From: an uncultured Jannaschia sp.
GTDB taxonomy: Bacteria; Pseudomonadota; Alphaproteobacteria; Rhodobacterales; Rhodobacteraceae
Length of the DNA stretch: 64,000 bases
Assembly (NCBI GenBank): GCA_947494145.1
Contig: CANLTZ010000004.1
Location: forward strand, 248,001 to 312,000
Direction: 5' to 3'
The notes under the pieces are model-generated. The model worked only from the letters and a program-made list of their open reading frames with translations, was not told where the DNA came from and did no database searches. Both the position numbers and the translations under genes were made by a program. Below are positions 54,118-63,154 of the stretch, in pieces (the first letter of the stretch is position 1; every line of letters begins with the position of its first letter).

Positions 54118-54621
54118 TTAGGCGGGTTGCAGCACGAAATCAGCGCGCAGGCTGGTATCACCCACCTTCGCCATGATCGGGCGCAGAAAGACCGTTTCGA
54201 ACCCGTTGCCGTCGAAATCGGCATCATAGGCCAGATGGCCGTGGGGTTGGCCAAAGGCAGGCACGATCTGGGGCATGTCCATTTGGAAAACACCGTTGGC
54301 ATCGGTCAGCGTAGCGCCGTGGCTGCGTTCGTCGCGTTCATGGCCCTCGGTCGTATGGGCCCACATCTGGATGCGGATGCCGCCCAGCGGGGCGCCATCG
54401 CCCGCGCGGCGCACGCTGCCCGTCATGAGAAACCCGCCTCCACCGATGCGCTGCACGATCGGGGCGCCAGGACGGTAATTGTTGGCGCCACCGCGCATGG
54501 TGCGCGTGGGGGCAAGGCCTTGGGCACGCGCCGGTGCCAGCAGGCCGGTCGCGCCGGTTGCGAGTGCGGCAGCGGCCCCGGCGAGGACGAGCTTGCGGCG
54601 GGTGGGGTGGGTGAGCGTCAT
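54118..54621 (-). CDS. Intradiol dioxygenase-like exported protein
   Basis: This 167-residue protein starts MTLTHPTRRKLVLAGAAAAL, which has a twin-arginine-like signal sequence ending near PARAQG. The remainder resembles the beta-sandwich of intradiol ring-cleavage dioxygenases (SVRRAGDGAPLGGIRIQMWA, GATLTDANGVFQMDMP, PHGHLAYDADFDGNG). It is shorter than true catechol dioxygenases and the metal ligands were not mapped, so activity is uncertain. The ferric-reductase-like gene follows 4 nt downstream. Confidence 0.8.
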   Translation of the reverse strand: MTLTHPTRRKLVLAGAAAALATGATGLLAPARAQGLAPTRTMRGGANNYRPGAPIVQRIGGGGFLMTGSVRRAGDGAPLGGIRIQMWAHTTEGHERDERSHGATLTDANGVFQMDMPQIVPAFGQPHGHLAYDADFDGNGFETVFLRPIMAKVGDTSLRADFVLQPA

Positions 54622-54785
54622 GGCGGGGTTCCTCTTGCATGTCCTAAAGCGTACTGGCTGATCGGGCCAGCTTGGCGGAGGTCCTGACGAGGGAGATGGG
54701 TATCATGCGTTTCCGGGTCAATCTCGGGTGCAGGATCTCGCCGTTGTCTGCATCTTCTTTCTGCGCTTTGCCTTTCCAGGGGGCA

Positions 54786-55988
54786 TTACCGGAGCCATCC
54801 ATCCTCGAAGCTGACACGTGATACGTCAGCCAGCCTGGCGGAGCGATCCAGGGCGATTTCCAGCCGGTTCAGGCGGCCTTGGCCAAAACGCACGCCCGCT
54901 TCCGGCCATAGCGCCTTTACGTTCAGGCGGTCGCGGTCGCGTTCGGCCTTCATGTCGATGCGACCCACCAATCGGTCGCCTTCAAGGATGGGAAAGACAT
55001 AGTAGCCGTATTTGCGCTTGGCCTCGGGTACGAAGATCTCGATGCGGTAGCGGAAGCCAAAAAGCCGTTCGGCCCGGGTTCTGTCCCGCAGGACGGGGTC
55101 GAAGGGGCTGAGAATGCGCAGGCGGCCCGTGGCATCGGGGACGGGCGCGTCGAGCGTGTCGGGCCGCATCAGAACCTTGCGCCACTTGCTGTCGGCGTGG
55201 GCGATTTCTGCTTCGATGAGATCTCCGCTGGCCAGGGCCTCGACAGCCCAGGTCTTGGCCTCCAAGGGCGTAATCAGGTCCCAAAACGCGGCTAGTTCGC
55301 CTGAGGTGGCAAAGCCCAACCGTTCCATGGCGGAGCTACAGGCCCAGTGGATCGTCTCTGCCTCCGTGCGGTGGGCGTTGAGGTATTCCGGCGGGATGAC
55401 GTTTTCGGTCAGGTCATAGACCTTGCGGAACGCATCGCGGCGCGTGACCGAAAGCTGGCCGGTGCGCCAAAGATATTCCAGCGCCGCTTTGGACGGGTGC
55501 CAATCCCACCATCCGCCCGATGACCGCGCTTCACCGTCGCCCACATCCGCCGAAGAACAAGGCCCGTGAGCCGAGATATGGCGCAGGACATCGTCGATCT
55601 TATGGGCGAAGTCGCGGCCCCATTTCGTCCAGCGGTCGGCCAGCGTAGCTTCATTGCGGCGGAAGCGCAGGCGCCAATGGGGAAAGTGGTCCATGGCGAT
55701 CATGCTGGCATCGTGGGTCCAATGCTCGAAAACGCCGCGATCTCGGTCATGGAGCAAGTGCAGATTGCGCGGCCGGTAAGCGGGGCGGCGCGCGTGGAGG
55801 ATCATGTGGTGGGCCCGAACCACGGTATTGATCGAGTCCAGTTGGACGAAGCCTAGGGCTTCGATCACGTTTTGCAGGTCGGCGCCCTTGCCGGGGCCAG
55901 ATGGCGGCTCCGCCAGGCCATGACGGTCGAGGAAGAGGGCACGGGCGCGCGTATTGTCCAGTTGGGGCAGGGCGGGCGTGGCGGTCAT
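54786..55988 (-). CDS. YcaQ/AlkX-type DNA glycosylase (winged-helix family)
   Basis: This 400-residue protein of the HTH_42/YcaQ family is likely to unhook alkylated or crosslinked bases in DNA. The catalytic Q-x-D motif is FVQLDSI at the N-terminus, and blocks such as VRAHHMILHARRPAYRPRNL, DPVLRDRTRAERLFGFRYRIE and GYYVFPILEGDRLVGRIDMK match the family. Its ATG overlaps the stop of the SorC regulator by 4 nt. Co-transcription with a sugar regulator is probably incidental. Confidence 0.9.
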   Translation of the reverse strand: MTATPALPQLDNTRARALFLDRHGLAEPPSGPGKGADLQNVIEALGFVQLDSINTVVRAHHMILHARRPAYRPRNLHLLHDRDRGVFEHWTHDASMIAMDHFPHWRLRFRRNEATLADRWTKWGRDFAHKIDDVLRHISAHGPCSSADVGDGEARSSGGWWDWHPSKAALEYLWRTGQLSVTRRDAFRKVYDLTENVIPPEYLNAHRTEAETIHWACSSAMERLGFATSGELAAFWDLITPLEAKTWAVEALASGDLIEAEIAHADSKWRKVLMRPDTLDAPVPDATGRLRILSPFDPVLRDRTRAERLFGFRYRIEIFVPEAKRKYGYYVFPILEGDRLVGRIDMKAERDRDRLNVKALWPEAGVRFGQGRLNRLEIALDRSARLADVSRVSFEDGWLR

Positions 55989-56932
55989 GTCAAGGCGCGC
56001 AGCGCGATGGCGGCGGGCTCATCGATGACCAGAAGTGTGGGCTTGGTGCGGCGCACCGCGGCGCGGATCGCCTGCGCGCGGTCGGCCCCCGCCACGGCGA
56101 GGACACGGCGCTTTGCCTTCGACAGGTCATCAAGCGGCAGGGCCATCAGCCGATCTTGGATCGGGTGGGGTATGTCCTTGCCCTCGGCGTCGATCAACTG
56201 GCACAGCACATCGGCCACACTGCCCAAGCCCGCCATGTCAGCGTAGATGTCCGGCGGGATCAGGCGCCGCGACAGGGACGTGCCGCGCGGTCCCGCATCG
56301 CCCACGCTGTAAATTGCTAGATCCAGCGCGCAGCCCAGTTCGAGAATGCCCGCCATGCCGCTGTCATCCAGCAGGGAGCGGCGTACATCGGGGCTGGCGA
56401 CGACGACGGGGGAAGGGAAAAGCTGGCATTCGGCACCCAGGCGGCTGGCAAAGCGCCAGGGGTATTCGAATGCATAGGCGATTTCGGGATCGACCGAGCC
56501 ACCTAGCAGCGACACGACCCGGCAGCCGGTTTGGCGGCGCGGGGCGAAAGCCGTCAGCGAGGCATGCAAGGTGCGCCCCCAGCCCACGCCGATCAGAAGA
56601 TCCGGGGCCATCATGGCGGCCAATTCGCGGCCCAAGGCCATGCCCACGGCGGCGGTGCCGCCGTCATCGGGGGCCGCATTGCCCGGCACGACGATGACCC
56701 GTTCGATCTGGAACGCGTCTTCCAATGCGATCGCATGGGCCACGGTCGAGTCGGGTCCGCCGGTGACCCAGATGCGTACCTCTTGCCGCGCGCGCACCTC
56801 TTCGAGCAAGCGCAGAACCTTGGAACGGGAAACACCCAAGCGGTCCGACACCGCCTGCTGCGTCAAGCCATGCCCGAAATAGAGCCAGGCCGCGCGCAGT
56901 CGCAGGTCCGTTTCCCGTGTGATGCTATCCAT
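55985..56932 (-). CDS. SorC-family sugar-binding transcriptional regulator
   Basis: This 315-residue regulator has an N-terminal helix-turn-helix (WLYFGHGLTQQAVSDRLGVS) and a SorC/DeoR-type sugar-phosphate-sensing domain (ALEDAFQIERVIVVPGNAAP, LLIGVGWGRTLHASL, GDIGPRG-like DAGPRGTSL). It diverges from the transporter operon at 57160 across two 30-bp inverted repeats. SorC proteins usually bind sites like these and respond to a phosphorylated sugar. Confidence 0.9.
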   Translation of the reverse strand: MDSITRETDLRLRAAWLYFGHGLTQQAVSDRLGVSRSKVLRLLEEVRARQEVRIWVTGGPDSTVAHAIALEDAFQIERVIVVPGNAAPDDGGTAAVGMALGRELAAMMAPDLLIGVGWGRTLHASLTAFAPRRQTGCRVVSLLGGSVDPEIAYAFEYPWRFASRLGAECQLFPSPVVVASPDVRRSLLDDSGMAGILELGCALDLAIYSVGDAGPRGTSLSRRLIPPDIYADMAGLGSVADVLCQLIDAEGKDIPHPIQDRLMALPLDDLSKAKRRVLAVAGADRAQAIRAAVRRTKPTLLVIDEPAAIALRALT

Positions 56933-57004
56933 GCGCCTCCCTCCTCAAATAAACCCTGGCACGGCATCGGCCCGAACGTCGCCTGACCCGCAAGACCACA
57001 ATTG

Positions 57005-57034
57005 ATCATTTGTATTTCATACTACGCAAATGAT
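57005..57034. promoter_or_regulatory. SorC-type operator 1
   Basis: ATCATTTG-N14-CAAATGAT is a perfect inverted repeat of 8-bp arms in the divergent region between the SorC regulator and the transporter operon. The flank TTGATCATTTG is shared with the related site downstream. Confidence 0.6.
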
Positions 57035-57047
57035 TGACTCATGTCCG

Positions 57048-57077
57048 ATCATATGTGTTCCATCTAACACAGATGAT
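57048..57077. promoter_or_regulatory. SorC-type operator 2
   Basis: ATCATATGTGTT-N6-AACACAGATGAT has 12-bp arms with one mismatch. It has the same 30-bp length as operator 1, and the centres are 43 bp apart, about four helix turns, suggesting cooperative binding of a tetrameric regulator. Confidence 0.6.
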
Positions 57078-57159
57078 TGACGCCCGCTTGCCGCGCAGCG
57101 TTAACTGAAACGGTCGATCCCGCGGGAGGAGTGGGGGCGGCCGATAATGGGAGGAAACC

Positions 57160-58641
57160 ATGAGACATTTCAAAACCCCGCTGGCGGCGGGTCTTCTTGC
57201 GACGTCGATGCTTGCCGCGCCGTTTGCGCAGGCTGACGGGCACTATAATGGCGTCACGGTGGAAATTCTGACCCGCCCGGGCCCAGTGATCGCTGGCCGC
57301 TTGGCAGAGCGGGGCGAAGAGTTCCGGGAAATGACCGGCGCCAACATCGTCGTCAACGAAGTGCCCTTCGCGGAGATCTTCCAGAAGCTGCTGACGGATT
57401 GGGCCACGGGCACCAACTCCATCGACGTCGGTGTTTTTGCGTCCGGCTGGGGGGTTGAGCTGGTCAATGGCGGGCTGGTCGAAAACCTGGACCCTTATAT
57501 CGCCGCGGATGACCAGATCGATATCGACGACATCGCGCCCTATTTTCGCGAGTTCAACCAGAAGATCGGGGGCAGCACGTATCTGATCACCGTCGATGGC
57601 GACTTCCAGATGCTCTATTATCGGCGGGACGTTTTGGAAGCAGCGGGGCTTGAGCCGCCGCGCACTTGGGAAGACTATCTCGAAGTGGCCGCCGCCGTGC
57701 ATGGCCAGGACATGAACGGCGATGGAGAAGCTGACTACGGCTCCTGCATCTTCAAGAAGCGCAACGCGCAATCCTACTTCGCCATCGGCTCGGTTGCGGC
57801 CAGCTTCAACCAGACGCAGGGCACGGGCGAGGGGTTCTGGTTCGACCAGGAAACCATGGAACCGCGCATCAACAATGCCGGCTGGGCGGAGGCTTTCCGG
57901 CTTTACAAGGCCACCGGCGAATACGGTCCACCCGATGAATTGAACCACGATATCGGCGATACCCGCGCATTGGTCACATCCGGTCGCTGTGCTCTGGCCA
58001 TCGACTGGGGTGATATCGGGCCCTTGTCCATCGATGAAGGCGGCGAAGCGATCCGCGACAAGATGGGCGCTATCATCATGCCCGGCAGCCGCCGCGTGGT
58101 GGATCCGGCTTCGGGTGAGTTGACCGACTGCAACGACAGCCTTTGCCCCCACGCCGTCGACGGCATCAACTATGCCCCTTTTGCCGCCTTCGGCGGTTGG
58201 GCCGGTGCGATCAACGCGTCGTCGGACGATCAGGTCAAACAGGCGGCCTATGACTTCCTGTCCTACATGAACCAGGCGGCTCAATCGAATATCGACGTCA
58301 CAATCGGTTGGACGGGCTACAATCCCTATCGCAACAGTCAGTTGGACGACACGTCGAATTGGGTGCAGGCCGGTTTTTCCGAAGACTTCGCGCAGAACTA
58401 TCTGGGCGCGATCAAGGAAAGCCTGAACCACCCCAACATGGCCTCCGACATCCGCATTCCGGGGGCGCAGCAATATACCGGCGTGGTGCTGGATCGGGAA
58501 TTGGCGCGCTTCCTGGCCGATGAGATCACGGCCGAGCAGGCCTTGGCCAATATCGAGGAAGCCTGGGAAGAAATCACCGAGGATTTCGGGCGTGACGAAC
58601 AGGCCCAGATGTACCGCCTCGGCCTGGGCATCACGAATTAA
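57160..58641 (+). CDS. Sugar/polyol ABC transporter substrate-binding protein
   Basis: This periplasmic binding protein has 493 residues, on the long side for the class. The signal peptide is MRHFKTPLAAGLLATSMLAA followed by PFAQADG. The segments TGANIVVNEVPFAEIFQKLL and GDFQMLYYRRDVLEAAGLEP are typical of family 1 solute-binding proteins. The ATG is preceded by GGGAGGAAACC. It is the first gene of the operon under the SorC regulator; downstream dehydrogenases suggest a polyol or related sugar. Confidence 0.92.
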   Translation: MRHFKTPLAAGLLATSMLAAPFAQADGHYNGVTVEILTRPGPVIAGRLAERGEEFREMTGANIVVNEVPFAEIFQKLLTDWATGTNSIDVGVFASGWGVELVNGGLVENLDPYIAADDQIDIDDIAPYFREFNQKIGGSTYLITVDGDFQMLYYRRDVLEAAGLEPPRTWEDYLEVAAAVHGQDMNGDGEADYGSCIFKKRNAQSYFAIGSVAASFNQTQGTGEGFWFDQETMEPRINNAGWAEAFRLYKATGEYGPPDELNHDIGDTRALVTSGRCALAIDWGDIGPLSIDEGGEAIRDKMGAIIMPGSRRVVDPASGELTDCNDSLCPHAVDGINYAPFAAFGGWAGAINASSDDQVKQAAYDFLSYMNQAAQSNIDVTIGWTGYNPYRNSQLDDTSNWVQAGFSEDFAQNYLGAIKESLNHPNMASDIRIPGAQQYTGVVLDRELARFLADEITAEQALANIEEAWEEITEDFGRDEQAQMYRLGLGITN

Positions 58642-58652
58642 GGGCTGGCGCG

Positions 58653-59816
58653 GTGGCGGCTGATCTTTCACCCTCCCCAACTGGCGCCGCGCAAGCTTCC
58701 GCGTCCCTCCCGGCTCGTAGCCGGGGGGAGCGTTTGAACGAATGGCTCGACCGCAATGCCCGCCACATCTTCCTGTGGCCCGCGGTCGTTCTGATCCTGG
58801 TCTTTTCGATCTTCCCGCTGGTGGCGTCTCTGGTGATCGCGTTTTCGCGTATCCGGCTATCGGGGGGCGGCTTCCAGGTCCGCTTCGTGGGCTGGCGAAA
58901 TTTCGACAAGCAGCTTTTCGGCAGCGAGCAATTCCACTTCCTGGGCACCTTCGGCCCGCTTTCGCTGATGGGCTGGGTCTTCGGCTTGGCCGTCACCGCA
59001 GGCGTGATCTGGTGGATTGCCGCCTACCTGCGCGCAGGGCCCACATTCATCGGCACGCTGGGGCGGCTGTTTCCCTGGGGGCTTGTGCTGGGGCTGGGGT
59101 GGCTATTGTCTTACACGGCACTTAGCGGGCGGCCCTTCGGCACATTGCTGACCACGTATTTCTATGTGCTGGTGGGCTGCGCCATCCAGTTCGTCATTGG
59201 GATGGGGTTGGCCTATCTGTGTTCCCGCGCCATTCGGGGGCGCAACTTCTTTCGGGTGCTGTTCTTCCTGCCGCTGATGATCACGCCGATCGGCATCGGC
59301 TACACGTTCCGCATGTTGGCCGACACGTCAAAGGGGCCGTTTTCGCCGCTTTGGCAGGCGGCGGGCCTGGGCGATTTCAGCTGGGCCACCGACCCTTGGG
59401 CGGCGCGGATGTTCATTATCATCGCCGATAGCTGGCAGTGGATACCCTTCGTCTTCATTATGCTTCTGGCCGCTTTCGAAAACGTACCGCGCGACTATTC
59501 GGAGGCCGCGTCCATGGATGGCGCGTCTGAATGGCAGATCTTCCGCGAAATCACCTGGCCGCAGATCATGCCGGTGGCCGCGACGGTCATGCTGATCCGC
59601 GTGATCGAGGCCTTCAAGATCGTGGACCTGCCCAACATCATGACGTCTGGCGGCCCAGGCATCGCCACGGAAAGCATGTCGCTCCATGCGCTGTTCGCCT
59701 GGCGGTCGCTCGATCTGGGGCAGTCCAGCGCGGTGGCGTATCTGCTTCTGTTCGTGACGGTCGTGACCTGCGTGAGCTTCTTCAACCTGGTGGTGTTGCG
59801 GAGGGTCCGGTCATGA
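58653..59816 (+). CDS. Sugar ABC transporter permease with extra membrane segments
   Basis: This MalF-type permease is 387 residues, about 90 longer than usual. A normal first helix (HIFLWPAVVLILVFSIFPLV) is followed by an insertion of extra hydrophobic segments (GWVFGLAVTAGVIWWIAAYL, GLVLGLGWLLSYTALSG) before the conserved core. The EAA loop is EAASMDGASEWQIFREITWP. The GTG at 58653 is used as start and has only a weak ribosome binding site. The ATGA overlap with the next permease shows coupling. Confidence 0.88.
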   Translation: MAADLSPSPTGAAQASASLPARSRGERLNEWLDRNARHIFLWPAVVLILVFSIFPLVASLVIAFSRIRLSGGGFQVRFVGWRNFDKQLFGSEQFHFLGTFGPLSLMGWVFGLAVTAGVIWWIAAYLRAGPTFIGTLGRLFPWGLVLGLGWLLSYTALSGRPFGTLLTTYFYVLVGCAIQFVIGMGLAYLCSRAIRGRNFFRVLFFLPLMITPIGIGYTFRMLADTSKGPFSPLWQAAGLGDFSWATDPWAARMFIIIADSWQWIPFVFIMLLAAFENVPRDYSEAASMDGASEWQIFREITWPQIMPVAATVMLIRVIEAFKIVDLPNIMTSGGPGIATESMSLHALFAWRSLDLGQSSAVAYLLLFVTVVTCVSFFNLVVLRRVRS

Positions 59817-60841
59817 GCCTGTTTACCCCGCGCCGCGTGGGTCACATGTCGCCCGGCGGCAGCGCCATAACCTATCTGCTGCTGATTGTCTGGGCGGCTT
59901 TCGTGATCTTCCCGATCTATTGGTTGGTCATCACCTCGTTCAAATCGGTGAATGACGTGAATTCCGGCCCTGTCTTTCTGCCCTTCATCGACTTTCAGCC
60001 CAGCCTGCATGCCTGGCGCGACCTGTTGATCGAAGATTGGGCCGACACGTCCCGTTCCTACATCAACTCCATCATCATCGCCCTGGCTTCGACCGCTTTG
60101 TCGGTGCTGATCGGATCCATGGCCGCTTATGCGCTGGCCCGTGTGACCTACGCGCCGCGCCTGTCCACGGTCTTGGCCTTCGTGCTCTGCATGGCCGCGG
60201 TGCTGGTGGCGACCATGGCCTACGGTGTCGACTGGCGGCTGGCCGGTGCGGTGGCGGTGGCGTTGTTCGTCCTGATGGTGCGGGGCTTGGGCAACCGCAT
60301 CGCGGGGCGGCTGGGGAATGGGGACATCCTGTTTTGGATGATTTCCCAACGGATTCTGGCACCCGTGGTGGTGGTCGTGCCGATCTACATGATGTTCCAG
60401 TCCGTGGGCCTGCTCGACACCCATATCGCCATCATCCTGACCTATGCGGTGATCAACCTGCCCATCGTGGTCTGGCTGATGTACGACTTCTTCGCCTCGA
60501 TCCCGAGGGACCTGGAAGAAAGCGCGCAACTCGACGGCGCAACCATGTTCACCGTCTTCCGCGAAGTGGTGCTGCCGCTGTCGAAGCCCGGGCTGGCGGC
60601 CACCACGCTGCTCGTCATGATCCTGGCGTGGAACGAATACCTGCTGGCCCTGTTTCTCAGCACCGCGGACGCGCAGACAATGCCCATCCTTGTCGCCGCC
60701 ATGAATGCCGGGGAACGGGGCATCCTGTGGTGGACCATGTCGGCGGTAATCGTCGTCATGATCCTGCCGGTGCTGGCCCTGGCGGTGGTGCTGCAACGCT
60801 TCATCTCGAAAGGCATTTTGGTGGGGGCGGTGAAGGGATGA
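59813..60841 (+). CDS. Sugar ABC transporter permease with extra membrane segments
   Basis: This MalG-type permease has 342 residues, about 60 more than usual. The extra part is a hydrophobic insertion (VLAFVLCMAAVLVATMAYGV, LAGAVAVALFVLMVRGLGNR) in the middle. The EAA loop is EESAQLDGATMFTVFREVVL and the C-terminus LQRFISKGILVGAVKG is standard. Both ends overlap neighbours in ATGA junctions. Confidence 0.9.
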   Translation: MSLFTPRRVGHMSPGGSAITYLLLIVWAAFVIFPIYWLVITSFKSVNDVNSGPVFLPFIDFQPSLHAWRDLLIEDWADTSRSYINSIIIALASTALSVLIGSMAAYALARVTYAPRLSTVLAFVLCMAAVLVATMAYGVDWRLAGAVAVALFVLMVRGLGNRIAGRLGNGDILFWMISQRILAPVVVVVPIYMMFQSVGLLDTHIAIILTYAVINLPIVVWLMYDFFASIPRDLEESAQLDGATMFTVFREVVLPLSKPGLAATTLLVMILAWNEYLLALFLSTADAQTMPILVAAMNAGERGILWWTMSAVIVVMILPVLALAVVLQRFISKGILVGAVKG

Positions 60842-61932
60842 AGGACACCATGGCCACCGCCAAGCGGATCGAAATCCGCGAGATGGACAAGCATTATGGC
60901 GCTTTCCACGCCGTCAAAAGCCTTAGCCTGACGGTCGAGCCGGGCGAATTTCTGGTGCTTCTCGGCCCGTCGGGCTGCGGCAAGTCCACTGCCCTGCGCA
61001 TGATCGCAGGTCTGGAGGAGATTACGGGCGGCCAAGTCCTGCTGGGCGACCGCGACGTGACCCATGTGCTGCCCAAATATCGCGACATCGCCATGGTGTT
61101 CCAAAGCTACGCGCTCTACCCGCACAAGACGGTGGCCGAAAACATCGGCTTTCCCTTGAAGATCGCGGGCAAGACCAAGGCCGAACAGGACGCCGCCGTG
61201 GCCGATGCCGCAGCACAGGTCCAGTTGGGCGAGCTTCTCGGCCGCTATCCAAGGGAATTGTCGGGCGGGCAGCGCCAGCGCGTGGCCCTGGCCCGCGCCA
61301 TCATCCGCCGCCCCGCTGCCTTCTTGATGGATGAACCGCTGTCCAACCTGGATGCCAAGCTGCGTGGCTTCATGCGGGCCGAATTGAAGCGGATGCAGAA
61401 GGATCTGGGCGTGACGACCATCTATGTCACCCACGATCAGATCGAAGCTATGACCTTGGCCCACCGCGTGGCCATCATGCGCGACGGGGTGCTGCAACAG
61501 CTTGGCACCCCGAAGGAGGTTTACCGCGACCCCGCCAACATGTTCGTGGCGGGCTTCATGGGTTCGCCACCGATGAACTTCGTGGCGGGCAATGCGACGG
61601 GCGCAGGCGTCAAAGTGGGGGATCGGGCCTTGTCACTGGAAGGCGTGCGGGTGCGCGAAGGCACCCATGTTTCCGTCGGGTTCCGACCCGAAGATGCGGA
61701 GCTTGCGGCACCCGACGACACAGCTGATCTGGTGGCCGAGGTTTTCATCGCCGAAATGACCGGGGACGAAACGCTGGTCACCCTGACCGCGCCCGATGGC
61801 GGCCATATCATCGTGCGCGCGCCGCCCGATATCGAGATCGAAGATGGCGCCCGTGTCGGCCTGCGGATCGACCCCGCCAAGCGGTATTACTTCGAGACTG
61901 ACAGCGGCAAACGGTTGAGAGCGGACGACTGA
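60838..61932 (+). CDS. Sugar ABC transporter ATP-binding protein
   Basis: This CUT1 ATPase has 364 residues. Walker A is GPSGCGKSTAL, the signature ELSGGQRQRVALARAII, Walker B AFLMDEPLSNLDAKLR and the H-loop YVTHDQIEAMT; the C-terminal domain (VSVGFRPEDAELAAP) is MalK-like. It completes the transporter encoded by the three preceding genes. The ATG overlaps the preceding stop by 4 nt. Confidence 0.95.
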   Translation: MKDTMATAKRIEIREMDKHYGAFHAVKSLSLTVEPGEFLVLLGPSGCGKSTALRMIAGLEEITGGQVLLGDRDVTHVLPKYRDIAMVFQSYALYPHKTVAENIGFPLKIAGKTKAEQDAAVADAAAQVQLGELLGRYPRELSGGQRQRVALARAIIRRPAAFLMDEPLSNLDAKLRGFMRAELKRMQKDLGVTTIYVTHDQIEAMTLAHRVAIMRDGVLQQLGTPKEVYRDPANMFVAGFMGSPPMNFVAGNATGAGVKVGDRALSLEGVRVREGTHVSVGFRPEDAELAAPDDTADLVAEVFIAEMTGDETLVTLTAPDGGHIIVRAPPDIEIEDGARVGLRIDPAKRYYFETDSGKRLRADD

Positions 61933-61933
61933 C

Positions 61934-63154
61934 ATGATCCTTCCGAAGACGATGCAAGCCGTCACGCTGTCCGGCGTGGGGGAGTATGCCTTGCGGCTGT
62001 CCGACATGCCCGTGCCCCGTCCCGGGCCTGGCCAGCTTCTGGTGCGGGTCGACGCGGCGGGCATCTGTGCGTCGCTGATCAAGACCATCGCCCAAGGACC
62101 TGACCATGCCTATTTCTACGGTCAGGATTTGGCGCGCGACCCTGCCATTCTGGGCGATGAGGGCGCGGTCACGCTGGTCGCCTGCGGCGCCGATCTGGTG
62201 GGCACATACACATTGGGTGCGCGCTACGTGGTACAACCCGCCGTGGACCACCCGCCCATCAACCACTTGGATCGCTACCGCGACCGCGGCCGGGGCGTGC
62301 GCAAGATTGCCTGCGGCTACACTCTGCCGGGGCATCTGGCGGAATACATGCTGATCCCCGAAGAAGTCCTTCTGGCGCACTGCCTGATCCCCGTTCCAGA
62401 CGCGGCCATGCCCCATGCCCATGCCGCGATAGCCGAGCCGATTTCCTGCTGCGTCTCGGGCCAGTTTCACCATGTGCACCTGACCCAAGACGCCCTGACA
62501 GCGCCGCGCGGGGCGGTGGCCGGGTTGAAGCCTGGCGGCGTGACGCTCGTGGTGGGGCTCGGTGCCATGGGGCGGATGCATGTGGAAGTGGCCTTGGCTG
62601 CCGGGCCGCGCTTCGTCATCGGCTCCGACCCGTCGGACATCCGCCGGGCGCGGACGGAAGCCTTGTTCGGAGGAACTGGGCGCTTGGTGACCACCGGGCC
62701 CGAAGATGTGGCCCGCGTCGTGGGCGAAGTGTCGAATGGCCTGGGCGTCGATGACCTGATCGTTGCCGTGGGGGCTGCGCCGGTCATTGAGGCGTCGTTG
62801 CCGCTGCTGGCCAAGGGCGGGGTCGCGAACCTGTTCGGGGGCCTCAAAAAGGGTCAGGAGATGATCGCTGTTGATGCCAACGCCGTCCATTACGGCGAGA
62901 CCTGCATCACCGGCTCATCCGGCGGCACAGCCTGGGACATCGCACAGACCCTGCGCTGGATGGCGGAAGGCACGATCAACGCCGCCCCCCATATCGCTAA
63001 GATCGGCAGCATGGCCCAGTCGATCGAGCTCATCGACGATGTGCGCCACCAGCGCTTGGACGGGAAGGCCGTGCTCTACCCCCACAAACCCATCGCCGCC
63101 GCGTTCGAAGTGGATGGCTGGACGGCGGAAGATGAGGCGAGGCACTTGGCATGA
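61934..63154 (+). CDS. Medium-chain dehydrogenase, sorbose-1-phosphate-reductase-like
   Basis: This 406-residue oxidoreductase of the zinc/MDR superfamily has the catalytic-domain start GICASLIKTIAQGPDHAYFY and the segment LGDEGAVTLVACG, where Asp replaces the usual zinc-ligand His of GHEG. The Rossmann region is VTLVVGLGAMGRMHVEVALA. The pattern recalls L-sorbose-1-phosphate reductase (SorE) proteins, which fits SorC control. The exact substrate is not evident. It starts 1 nt after the ATPase stop and overlaps the next gene. Confidence 0.82.
   Translation: MILPKTMQAVTLSGVGEYALRLSDMPVPRPGPGQLLVRVDAAGICASLIKTIAQGPDHAYFYGQDLARDPAILGDEGAVTLVACGADLVGTYTLGARYVVQPAVDHPPINHLDRYRDRGRGVRKIACGYTLPGHLAEYMLIPEEVLLAHCLIPVPDAAMPHAHAAIAEPISCCVSGQFHHVHLTQDALTAPRGAVAGLKPGGVTLVVGLGAMGRMHVEVALAAGPRFVIGSDPSDIRRARTEALFGGTGRLVTTGPEDVARVVGEVSNGLGVDDLIVAVGAAPVIEASLPLLAKGGVANLFGGLKKGQEMIAVDANAVHYGETCITGSSGGTAWDIAQTLRWMAEGTINAAPHIAKIGSMAQSIELIDDVRHQRLDGKAVLYPHKPIAAAFEVDGWTAEDEARHLA

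Noticed and set aside
54114-54302. N-terminal extension of the ferric-reductase-like frame
   Set aside because: It overlaps the dioxygenase-like gene out of frame and is rich in Cys, Ser and Pro. The GTG at 54113 gives a normal membrane protein.
57064-58680. A 538-residue minus-strand open frame
   Set aside because: It is antisense to the binding protein gene that has a signal peptide and typical motifs.
59495-60796. A 433-residue minus-strand open frame rich in His, Asp and Gln
   Set aside because: It is the antisense shadow of the second permease; the repetitive polar composition is what hydrophobic codons give when read backwards.
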